From positions 1 through 14,044 of the forward strand of contig DITW01000075.1 of the NCBI GenBank assembly GCA_002422945.1: a stretch of 14,044 nucleotides of DNA, written 5' to 3'. The notes under the pieces were generated by a model, which was not told the origin of the DNA, ran no database searches, and saw only the letters and a list, made by a program, of their open reading frames with translations. Shown here one piece after another: positions 1 through 5,481 of this stretch. The position numbers were made by a program, and so were the translations under genes. Numbering within the stretch: position 1 is the stretch's first letter; every line of letters begins with the position of its first letter. Source of the stretch: Sphingomonadales bacterium UBA6174. GTDB taxonomy: Bacteria > Pseudomonadota > Alphaproteobacteria > Sphingomonadales > Sphingomonadaceae.

Positions 1-127
1 CCCCCGCGATGCCGCGTGAGACGTGGTGAAAACATGGGTCACTTCTCGATGGAAAAATCCGCGCCTGCCGGGTCAACTCTCAGTGGAAATCAACAGCCAA
101 CTTGCTGATTGCAGAACAGTCGTGTCA
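1..127. mobile_element. Probable end of an IS21-family insertion sequence (two terminal-type repeats)
   Basis: Two degenerate direct repeats begin with GGGTCA and end with TGGAAA..TC, at 36-59 and 70-91, spaced 34 bp. Their reverse complement reads GATTTCC(A/C)...GAGA..TGACCC, a pattern I recognise from the multiple internal repeats at the ends of IS21-family elements. The outer tip may be the TGTCA at about 123-127, since IS21 ends finish in CA. A frame ending in TGA at 17-19 could be the tail of istB, but only five codons are visible. The transposase genes would lie left of the window. Recognition rests on memory of the family, not on a search. Confidence 0.4.
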
Positions 128-172
128 CGCGACCATTCGCAATGTTTGCTGAGTGTGCTGCGCCCAAAGATG

Positions 173-187
173 TACGCTAATAGCGTA
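173..187. promoter_or_regulatory. Operator-like palindrome, copy 1
   Basis: TACGCTAATAGCGTA is a 15-bp palindrome with 7-bp arms around a single central base. An identical copy starts 31 bp further on, about three helical turns, so both would face the same side of the helix. Paired palindromes just ahead of a toxin-antitoxin operon are typical binding sites for the HTH antitoxin. Binding here is inferred. Confidence 0.6.
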
Positions 188-193
188 TTTTTG

Positions 194-222
194 TTGACGG
201 TAGTACGCTAATAGCGTAGCTC
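194..222 (+). promoter_or_regulatory. Candidate promoter of the toxin-antitoxin operon
   Basis: TTGACG at 194-199 fits a -35 box, and the weak hexamer TAGCTC at 217-222 follows after 17 bases. The -35 lies between the two palindromes and the second palindrome fills the spacer, so a protein bound there would block polymerase. The implied start of transcription is close to the higB ATG, which would leave little or no leader. Confidence 0.3.
204..218. promoter_or_regulatory. Operator-like palindrome, copy 2
   Basis: This is an exact second copy of TACGCTAATAGCGTA, ending 10 bases before the toxin start codon. It overlaps the candidate promoter spacer, which suggests autorepression by the antitoxin or the toxin-antitoxin complex. 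Confidence 0.6.
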
Positions 223-228
223 GAGCCT

Positions 229-561
229 ATGGAGATCGTCCGCACCACAGCCTACACCTCCGCCCTCAAGCGGTTGAAGAAGCTTGGTGCATCCACCAGC
301 GACATTGTCGCGATGGAAGATGCGATTGCCAGAGCACCCGAAGCTGGGGCTGTTATCCGGGGCACGAATGGCCTGCGGAAAGTTCGCTTTGGCTATGGTG
401 GTCGCGGCAAGAGCGGTGGTGGGCGGACGATCTATTATGTGATGCTGGACGATGATGTCGTCTATCTGCTCGTCGCATACGCCAAGGCCGACAAAGAGGA
501 CCTGACGGCGGACGAGAAGCGATTGTTCAGCGCATTGATTGAGGAGTTGACCAATGACTGA
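229..561 (+). CDS. higB: HigB/RelE-superfamily toxin (type II toxin-antitoxin)
   Basis: This 110-residue protein has the hallmarks of the RelE/HigB-like toxins (COG4737 type). It has GLRKVRF at 48-54, the basic segment GKSGGGRTIYY at 60-70, and a hydrophobic strand followed by YAKADKEDLT at 84-93 before a C-terminal helix. Family members are ribosome-dependent mRNA endonucleases that halt translation; that activity is inferred here. The length is normal for the family and no key region is missing. The start ATG at 229 has only a poor ribosome binding site (TCGAG at 221-225). The toxin gene comes first and overlaps the antitoxin gene by 8 bases, the HigBA order. It sits in the mobile left part of the window, where such modules commonly stabilise islands. 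Confidence 0.85.
   Translation: MEIVRTTAYTSALKRLKKLGASTSDIVAMEDAIARAPEAGAVIRGTNGLRKVRFGYGGRGKSGGGRTIYYVMLDDDVVYLLVAYAKADKEDLTADEKRLFSALIEELTND
541..546 (+). promoter_or_regulatory. Strong ribosome binding site of the antitoxin gene
   Basis: GAGGAG lies inside the 3' end of the toxin gene, 7 bases before the antitoxin ATG at 554. It is much stronger than anything ahead of the toxin gene. This fixes the antitoxin start and would favour an excess of antitoxin. Confidence 0.7.
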
Positions 562-859
562 GCGAACCGAACTGGGCTTGCAGATTGAAGCTGGTCTGCG
601 TGAAGCGATTGCACACCGCAAGGGCAAGATCGCGCTGGAAAGCCGTCATGTCGAGGCAATGCCTGCTGCGCGAGTGCGTGAAATCCGCCGTTCGCTGGCC
701 AAGAGCACCAAGGATTTTGAACGTCGCTTTGGCATTCCGGCGAGGACTGTCGAGGGATGGGAGCAGGGGCGTAAGATCGACGTGGCGCATCGTGTGCTGC
801 TCACTGTGATCGCTAAATCGCCGGAAGTGGTGGAAGCGGCCTTGGCTGAGGCTAGCTGA
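554..859 (+). CDS. higA: HigA/NadS-like XRE-family antitoxin
   Basis: This 101-residue protein has an N-terminal segment (about 1-37, including GKIALESRHVE) that in such antitoxins contacts the toxin. A helix-turn-helix domain follows at about 40-95, with RVREIRRSLAKS, FGIPARTVEGWEQGRK and a final helix RVLLTVIAKSPEVVEAAL. It resembles the XRE antitoxins that follow RelE/HigB toxins. It should neutralise the toxin and, through the HTH, bind the two palindromes ahead of the operon. The start at 554 is supported by GAGGAG at 541-546 and by the ATGACTGA overlap with the toxin stop. Partner and role are inferred from domain type and gene pairing. Confidence 0.85.
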   Translation: MTERTELGLQIEAGLREAIAHRKGKIALESRHVEAMPAARVREIRRSLAKSTKDFERRFGIPARTVEGWEQGRKIDVAHRVLLTVIAKSPEVVEAALAEAS

Positions 860-1040
860 ACGCACGGTAATCAGTCGTTTCTCACGACCATTCATTGTGG
901 CGTCAAATCTGCGCTGCGACCGCGTTTGCAGCGTTCAAAGCAGCATCAGCGCAGTCATGCAGCGGACCTGTCGCTTGGCTGCTGTAGGGCGCTTAAAATA
1001 CGTTTTTTCGTGCCCAGCCAAACCATATGGCACGGTTTTC

Positions 1041-1061
1041 TCGGTCAAGTATCTGAAATTA
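1041..1061 (+). repeat. Imperfect direct repeat, copy 1 (possible integrase arm site)
   Basis: The block TCGG-CAAGT-TGAAATTA matches the copy at 1104-1124 at 17 of 21 positions, with a start-to-start distance of 63 bp. Its closeness to the tRNA attachment site suggests an arm-type integrase binding site, but nothing else supports that. Confidence 0.4.
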
Positions 1062-1103
1062 GACGGTAAAGTCACACGGCATATCGCACGGTGTGAAAAT
1101 GTG

Positions 1104-1124
1104 TCGGGCAAGTCATTGAAATTA
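1104..1124 (+). repeat. Imperfect direct repeat, copy 2 (possible integrase arm site)
   Basis: This second copy matches 1041-1061 at 17 of 21 positions and ends 25 bases before the tRNA fragment. The differences are one base in the TCGGTC/TCGGGC part and three bases between CAAGT and TGAAATTA. Confidence 0.4.
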
Positions 1125-1149
1125 AAAGCAGCTTTTGACCAGCATTAGC

Positions 1150-1194
1150 ATCATAATCCGCGTGTCGGGGGTTCGAGTCCCTCCTCCGCTACCA
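1150..1194 (+). pseudogene. 3' half of tRNA-Met(CAT): attachment site of an integrated element
   Basis: From the anticodon loop onward the tRNA is perfect: loop ATCATAA (1150-1156, anticodon CAT at 1152-1154), 3' anticodon strand TCCGC, variable loop GTGTC, T-arm GGGGG-TTCGAGT-CCCTC, acceptor strand CTCCGCT, then ACCA. Upstream there is no matching GCGGA, D-arm or 5' acceptor strand. It therefore cannot make a tRNA and is a truncated copy. Tyrosine integrases often recombine in the anticodon loop, regenerating a whole tRNA at one end and leaving the 3' half at the other. The polarity places the element to the left and the original chromosome to the right. The anticodon stem fits elongator Met rather than initiator. 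Confidence 0.85.
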
Positions 1195-1273
1195 TTTTTC
1201 AAATATTTGGTGGCAGGCATAGGCAAGTGGATCGCTGGATAATCCGTACGATCTTCTTGGGCAATAAATGATC

Positions 1274-1294
1274 TGCGGGTCGGTTAGACCCGCA
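1274..1294 (-). terminator. Probable terminator of the WYL-like gene
   Basis: TGCGGGTC and GACCCGCA form a perfect 8-bp stem with a 5-base loop, 9 bases past the stop codon of the minus-strand gene at 1304. On that strand it is followed by GATCATTTATTG, a weak U-rich tail. Confidence 0.5.
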
Positions 1295-1303
1295 TGAACG
1301 ACA

Positions 1304-1600
1304 TCAGACAGTTGCGATGATGGTGCCGGTGAATTTTTCCCGGGCAGATTCGAATTTCCGCATCGGCTGGAAACTCTTTTCATCAATAATGAGAGATTTC
1401 AGGCCGGTGACCTTGAAGATGCCGATCTTGAACTGCTTGGGCGCGGCGCCATTACGTTCGACCGCAAGCGCATCGACGAAATATTCGTCATGCTGCGTGT
1501 ATAATACATGCGGTGCCAATATTAATTTGTCTTTATTATATGTGGCACAGACACATTTACGGAGCGTGATCGCTTCCATGAGAATTTCGATTGAGTTCAT
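1304..1600 (-). CDS. Small WYL-like domain protein of unknown function
   Basis: The product has 98 residues and no signal peptide or membrane segment. The pattern IxILMEAITLRKCVCATYN at the N-terminus, LAPHVLYTQHDEYFVDAL at 28-45 and KIGIFKVTGLKSL at 58-70 resembles the compact beta-barrel of WYL domains, which bind ligands in bacterial regulators. Here the domain stands alone with no helix-turn-helix. I also recall similar unnamed small proteins in sphingomonads. The ATG at 1600 is the first start after an in-frame stop and has a modest GAGA ribosome binding site. It is the first gene of the presumed original chromosome next to the attachment site. WYL assignment is tentative. Confidence 0.6.
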   Translation of the reverse strand: MNSIEILMEAITLRKCVCATYNKDKLILAPHVLYTQHDEYFVDALAVERNGAAPKQFKIGIFKVTGLKSLIIDEKSFQPMRKFESAREKFTGTIIATV

Positions 1601-1689
1601 GCATTCTCATGGATGATTGACGCGAAAAGTCCAGATAAATATCCGGAATCGATGGTCGCTCCAGCTATGATCGGCGGTATGACGTCACT

Positions 1690-2244
1690 TTAGCGGTCGA
1701 GCGGTTCGAAACTGAATAGCCCGCGCCGATAATTCATCGTGATCTTGATATGGGTCAGCCCTGTGCCAGCACTGACCGAGACTGATTTCGCCTTGGGCTT
1801 GGACCAGCCGAGTTTCGGATTGCCAGCAAAGCCGACGCCATCGATCGACAGGCCGAATTTGCGATTTTTATCGCGATCATGCAGCAGGCTGATGGCGTAA
1901 ATGCCCGCAGATGGCAGGCGGACACATAGTTCCGCCAGGCCGGATGGCGGCAGTTCGATCTCGGATCGGCGGAAGGTCTTTTTGGCGGCGATCAATATGT
2001 CGTCATTTTCAAGAAAATCATGATCATTGGATGGGTAGACCTCCAGCTTGAGATAGCCCTGCCGATCTTTCAGTCCCAACGCCGTGACGATCAGCGCAGG
2101 TCCATGTTCATTCTTCCGGCACGCCCCCTCGGCCTTGCCACGTTCGGGGTCGGGCGGGGCATGGGATGTCGCGCCAACCAGACATGGAAGCATAAACAAT
2201 AATGCCATTTTCTTGCCGTGCCTTGTTACTGTATCACTAGCCAC
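1690..2244 (-). CDS. DUF2141-family secreted protein
   Basis: From about residue 45 of this frame the protein matches the DUF2141 pattern. It has a beta-strand-rich start (ALIVTALGLKDRQGYLKLEVY), then YAISLLHDRDKNRKFG with its conserved HD.(N)...G core, then GVGFAGNPKLGWSKPKAK, and a final strand HIKITMNY. Function of the family is unknown; members are exported. I chose the GTG at 2244, preceded by a GGGG run, because it gives a standard signal peptide: basic RHGKK, hydrophobic MALLFMLPCLVG and a likely cleavage after ATSHA. The frame also has ATGs at 2286 (acidic 26-residue extension) and 2208 (no basic n-region). It is divergent from the PAP2 gene, sharing a regulatory stretch. Confidence 0.7.
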   Translation of the reverse strand: MASDTVTRHGKKMALLFMLPCLVGATSHAPPDPERGKAEGACRKNEHGPALIVTALGLKDRQGYLKLEVYPSNDHDFLENDDILIAAKKTFRRSEIELPPSGLAELCVRLPSAGIYAISLLHDRDKNRKFGLSIDGVGFAGNPKLGWSKPKAKSVSVSAGTGLTHIKITMNYRRGLFSFEPLDR

Positions 2245-2303
2245 GTCTACCCCCGTCTGATCAAACCCCGTCACATCAAGCCCCATTTTGCGACATGTTT
2301 TGA

Positions 2304-2318
2304 TTAAGCGTAGTTTAA
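2304..2318. promoter_or_regulatory. CtrA-like binding site (TTAA-N7-TTAA)
   Basis: TTAAGCGTAGTTTAA is an exact TTAA-N7-TTAA, the core of the alphaproteobacterial CtrA box; the usual final C is a G here. It lies between the divergent DUF2141 and PAP2 genes. A second TTAA pair at 2429-2445 has a 9-base spacer and does not fit. Such a short motif can arise by chance. Confidence 0.35.
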
Positions 2319-2467
2319 GCCTCTAAAGGCTCGATATTTCTATACATGATTTCGATAATTTACACAGCGACGCTGATTGTGCAGCGTAAAGGCCTTATGT
2401 CTCCTCCAATAATCAAGGCATTTCCGCTTTAAATGTGTATGTTAAATAGCCGATAGAAGAGGTGGCC

Positions 2468-3016
2468 ATGCATATCCTGTCCAAATCTGTGCCGATGTCA
2501 CTGATTGCGTGCTGCCTGATGGCTACGCCTGCACATGCTTTGAGCCATCAGGATTGGGATACGGCCAGCTCCATCGGTGCTTATGGCCTGACGGCGGTGG
2601 CCATTGGGTGGCCCTTGATGGAAGGTGATCGCGCCGGGGCGCTGCAGGCGGTGGCATCGGGCGGCGCGGCGGAGCTTGTCGCCCAAGGTCTGAAAGCGAC
2701 AATCCATGAAACGCGTCCGGATGGCAGCAATCGCAAGAGCTTCCCATCTGGCCACACCAGCGTCGCCTTTGCGGCAGCGGCCAGCCTCTATGAACGCCAA
2801 GGACCACAGGCTGGCATCGCTGCCTTCACCATCGCCAGCCTTGTCGGCGTGGCAAGGGGGAAGGCGGACATGCATCATTGGTATGATTGTGTCGCGGGCG
2901 CGGCGATCGGGCTTTCGTCAGGTCTGTTGATCACTCATAAGCCGGATCGCAATGTGGCGATGGTGCCTTGGATGGAAGGCAAGGGTGGTGGCCTGACTTT
3001 GGCGATGCGGTTCTAG
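2468..3016 (+). CDS. PAP2-superfamily phosphatase, exported
   Basis: This 182-residue protein carries the three motifs of the PAP2 acid phosphatase superfamily. These are K76-x6-R83-P84 (KATIHETRP), PSGH at 93-96 within SFPSGHTS, and R130-x5-H136-x3-D140 (ARGKADMHHWYD); the usual Ser before Arg is Ala. H136 should be the nucleophile and H96 the general acid. An N-terminal signal peptide (hydrophobic MSLIACCLMATP, likely cut after AHA) and several hydrophobic helices put it in the periplasm or inner membrane. Substrates in the family range from phosphatidate to undecaprenyl pyrophosphate and cannot be told apart here. The start at ATG 2468 is set by AAGAGG at 2457-2462, so the in-frame GTG at 2462 is unlikely. 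It is convergent with the next gene, 28 bases away. Confidence 0.85.
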   Translation: MHILSKSVPMSLIACCLMATPAHALSHQDWDTASSIGAYGLTAVAIGWPLMEGDRAGALQAVASGGAAELVAQGLKATIHETRPDGSNRKSFPSGHTSVAFAAAASLYERQGPQAGIAAFTIASLVGVARGKADMHHWYDCVAGAAIGLSSGLLITHKPDRNVAMVPWMEGKGGGLTLAMRF

Positions 3017-3044
3017 GGTTCATGCCGATAAGGGCAGGCCAAGC

Positions 3045-4226
3045 TTATACGATCAATTTTTTATAATTATCCGCCACCGATTGGAGTGCGTGGCTCCATT
3101 GATAAGCCTCGCTCGCCTTGCGGGCATTGCGGCCAAGCGCGATCCGTTTTTCAGGGTGTTGGATGAGGTCCGCCACTGCGGCGACATAATCATCTGGCTG
3201 GTCTGCTTGGCAGAGGATGCCGGTGTGGCCATTGTCGATCAACAGCCTGCTGCTCGGCGCGTTGGCGCTGACCACGGCGAGGCCCGCGGACATCGCCTCC
3301 AGATTGACATTGCCAAAGGCTTCGGTCGTGCTGGGATTGAGCAGGATGTCGGCGCTGGTGATCGCTTGGGCCAGCGCAGGCCCACGCAAATGGCCGGTCA
3401 TGACGATATTGCTCAACCCCTCCACCAATTCGTCACGGGCAGGGCCATCGCCTACGATCAAGGGGCGGATGTTGGGGAATGTCTCGCGCAGGCGTTTGAT
3501 CGTCGCGATGAACTCGACAATTCCCTTTTCGCGCACCAATCGTCCGAAAAACAAGACGATGGGATCGGACGCATTATAGCCATGGGCCAGACGCCATTCC
3601 TCGCTGCGCCGTTCAGGATTGAACAATTGGTGATCGACGCCGCGACTCCAGATGGCGATCTTGTTCGCATCCACCCCATCGGCCCGCAACAGGTCCTCCA
3701 TCGGCGGGTTAGGGGCCAGCACGAGATTGCACCTTTGGTAAAAGCGACGGAGATAACCTTCAATCGCGGTACGGATGAAGCCAAGGCCGTAAAATTGGAA
3801 ATAGGTTTCAAACCGGGTGTGGAGGCTCGCCACCAGCTTGATGCGATGCTTGTGGGCATAATTTTGCGCGGCACGGCCCAGCAAATCTGGCGCGGATACA
3901 TGGATAATATCGGGTGCAAACGCATCGAGTTCACGCAGAATCTTGCGGGGGATGCCCAATGCGACTCGATATTCCGAACGGGTCGGGATCGGGATCGACG
4001 GCACCGAGATGAGCGTGCCTTGCGCTGCAAAAGCGGGAGTTGCGATAGTGGGAGAGAATATGCGCACATCGAAACCGGATTGCACGAGATGCCCGACCAG
4101 ACGATTGAGCGCCTGATTTGCACCATCGGCGACGCAATTATAATTGCCCGAAAACAGCGCGACTTTGATCGGGCGATCGGCCTGCACATAGGGTCTGACG
4201 ACAGGGGCGCGTTGAGCCAAGGTCAT
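3045..4226 (-). CDS. GT4-family glycosyltransferase
   Basis: This 393-residue protein is a GT-B fold glycosyltransferase of family 4. The N-terminal domain starts at about residue 20 (IKVALFSGNYNCVADGANQALNRL, a glycine-rich acceptor-side loop). The C-terminal nucleotide-sugar domain begins at about 222 with VLFFGRLVREKG (R229 and K234) and IVGDGP at 257-262. The E-x7-E motif is E302-AFGNVNL-E310. The overall pattern recalls alpha-mannosyltransferases and SqdX/MgtA-like lipid glycosyltransferases, so a glycolipid or polysaccharide product is possible, but donor and acceptor are not visible. It has no membrane segment and probably acts at the inner face of the membrane. The first ATG at 4226 has a weak upstream GGGG. 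Confidence 0.85.
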   Translation of the reverse strand: MTLAQRAPVVRPYVQADRPIKVALFSGNYNCVADGANQALNRLVGHLVQSGFDVRIFSPTIATPAFAAQGTLISVPSIPIPTRSEYRVALGIPRKILRELDAFAPDIIHVSAPDLLGRAAQNYAHKHRIKLVASLHTRFETYFQFYGLGFIRTAIEGYLRRFYQRCNLVLAPNPPMEDLLRADGVDANKIAIWSRGVDHQLFNPERRSEEWRLAHGYNASDPIVLFFGRLVREKGIVEFIATIKRLRETFPNIRPLIVGDGPARDELVEGLSNIVMTGHLRGPALAQAITSADILLNPSTTEAFGNVNLEAMSAGLAVVSANAPSSRLLIDNGHTGILCQADQPDDYVAAVADLIQHPEKRIALGRNARKASEAYQWSHALQSVADNYKKLIV

Positions 4227-4505
4227 GCATGTAACCCCGAAACGCCAGATGCGAAAATAGTCATGGGATGGATAAGGCCTTGAAAGAGAATAGGGATCTT
4301 ATCAGAATTACCCCGCCCATATAATGGCGCGCTTGACGTGGCACGCTCTCTCATATGTCTTTTGTCTCTATAGTAATAACCGGAATTTGGCAACATCCGC
4401 CAGTCTTGGACCCGGCCTATAGGCTTGACTTTCATGGCCCAAGAGAGTGAAGGCGCGGGCAGATTGCCGGGCGGCGCTGCCCGATGTCATATGCGGTGTT
4501 GAATT
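4227..4505. promoter_or_regulatory. Divergent intergenic region between the GT4 gene and trhO
   Basis: It must carry promoters for both genes. Candidates are TTGACG at 4333-4338 (+) without a good -10 box, and on the minus strand TTGCCA (4388-4393) with TATAGA (4367-4372), spacer 15. Neither is convincing. A hairpin lies at 4456-4483. Confidence 0.25.
4456..4483 (+). other. Leader hairpin ahead of trhO
   Basis: CGGGCAG (4456-4462) pairs perfectly with CTGCCCG (4477-4483) across a 14-base GC-rich loop, ending 22 bases before the trhO ATG. There is no U-tract, so it is not an intrinsic terminator. It may affect translation of trhO, whose ribosome binding site is weak. Role unknown. Confidence 0.35.
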
Positions 4506-5468
4506 ATGTCCATGCCTGTCGCCCATAATCTCCCGGTCACAGTGGCTGCCCTCTATAAATTCGCGGATTTTTCCGATCCGGCGGCGATGCAGGGACCGTT
4601 GCTGGAGGTCTGTCAGGGCAATGGCATTTTTGGCACATTGTTGTTGGCGCATGAAGGCGTGAATGGGACTATTGCCGGTGCGGCGGCGGGGATAAAGGCG
4701 GTGGTCGCCTATATCCGCAGTCTGCCGGGTTGCGCGGATCTCGATGTCAAATATTCGGGCGCGGTCGAAATGCCTTTTTACCGGATGAAGGTCCGGCTGA
4801 AGCGCGAGATCGTCACCTTGGGCGTCGATGGTGTCGATCCGGTCGGGCAGGTGGGGCATTATCTTGATCCGGCAGGATGGAATGAACTGATCAGCGATCC
4901 CGATGTGATCCTGATCGATACGCGCAATGATTATGAAGTTGCGATTGGCACCTTTCGCAATGCGATTGATCCAAAGACCAAGAGCTTTCGCGAATTTCCG
5001 GCATGGTTTGATGCCCATCGCGCCGAGTTTGAAGCCGAGGGGCGCACCCCAAAGATCGCGATGTTCTGCACCGGGGGCATTCGCTGCGAGAAATCTACCG
5101 CTTTTGTCCGCGCGCGTGGGATTGACGAGGTCTATCACCTCAAGGGCGGCATCTTGCGCTATCTGGAAGACATGCCGGAAGAAGAGAGCCTGTGGGATGG
5201 CGAGTGCTTCGTCTTTGATGAGCGCGTGGCCGTTGGTCATGGCCTGCGCCTTGGCCAGCACGGCTTGTGCCGTTCATGCCGCCGCCCGGTGAGCGAGGCC
5301 GATCGCGCCTCGCCTTTGTATGAAGAGGGCATTTGCTGCCCTGCCTGTCATGACGAACTGGACGAGGCGCGCCGCGCCCGTCTGGCAGAACGTCATCGTC
5401 AGGTCGCCTTGGCCGCCAAGCGTGGCGAAGCGCATATCGGCCCTGTGCGTGGTCGCCAACAGGATTGA
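4506..5468 (+). CDS. trhO: tRNA uridine(34) hydroxylase TrhO (YceA family)
   Basis: This 320-residue protein matches the YceA/TrhO family, which hydroxylates uridine 34 of tRNA to 5-hydroxyuridine using oxygen. It has the ferredoxin-like N-terminal domain (about 1-110, with LLLAHEGVNGTIAG and MPFYRMKVRLKREIVTLG), then a rhodanese domain at about 115-225. The active loop is CTGGIRCEK, with C188 as the expected catalytic cysteine. A C-terminal cysteine cluster (C255, C258, C278, C281) looks like a small metal site. The length is usual. The ATG at 4506 comes straight after an in-frame TGA at 4500-4502, so no longer form is possible; a second ATG lies two codons on. The ribosome binding site is weak. 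It is convergent with the lipoprotein gene, 13 bases apart. Confidence 0.93.
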   Translation: MSMPVAHNLPVTVAALYKFADFSDPAAMQGPLLEVCQGNGIFGTLLLAHEGVNGTIAGAAAGIKAVVAYIRSLPGCADLDVKYSGAVEMPFYRMKVRLKREIVTLGVDGVDPVGQVGHYLDPAGWNELISDPDVILIDTRNDYEVAIGTFRNAIDPKTKSFREFPAWFDAHRAEFEAEGRTPKIAMFCTGGIRCEKSTAFVRARGIDEVYHLKGGILRYLEDMPEEESLWDGECFVFDERVAVGHGLRLGQHGLCRSCRRPVSEADRASPLYEEGICCPACHDELDEARRARLAERHRQVALAAKRGEAHIGPVRGRQQD

Positions 5469-5481
5469 AGATACTAGCCTC

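Larger units (their letters stand above)
860..1149. other. Gene-free distal end of the island
   Basis: No convincing gene lies here. The only frames are short, lack a ribosome binding site and match nothing I know. The right part (from about 985) is visibly richer in A and T than the left. It holds two 21-bp imperfect direct repeats (1041-1061, 1104-1124) and two inverted repeats: CGTGCC/GGCACG at 1009-1014 and 1029-1034, and TCACAC/GTGTGA at 1072-1077 and 1091-1096. No clear intrinsic terminator follows higA. Confidence 0.5.

Noticed and set aside
23..211. A 62-codon frame at the left edge
   Set aside because: It crosses the IS-type repeats and the first operator palindrome, and looks like non-coding DNA.
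130..893. CGACCATTC present at 130-138 and 885-893, flanking the toxin-antitoxin module
   Set aside because: Only 9 bases match, with no clear extension, so I do not call it a duplication or transposon boundary.
897..1148. An 83-codon frame between higA and the tRNA fragment
   Set aside because: It has no ribosome binding site and no recognisable sequence, and it runs through the direct and inverted repeats.
3081..4283. A 400-codon open frame on the + strand
   Set aside because: It is antisense to the GT4 gene, shows no recognisable domain, and its length follows from GC-rich codon use on the other strand.
4368..5261. A 297-codon open frame on the - strand
   Set aside because: It is antisense to trhO, which has full family motifs; the frame has none.
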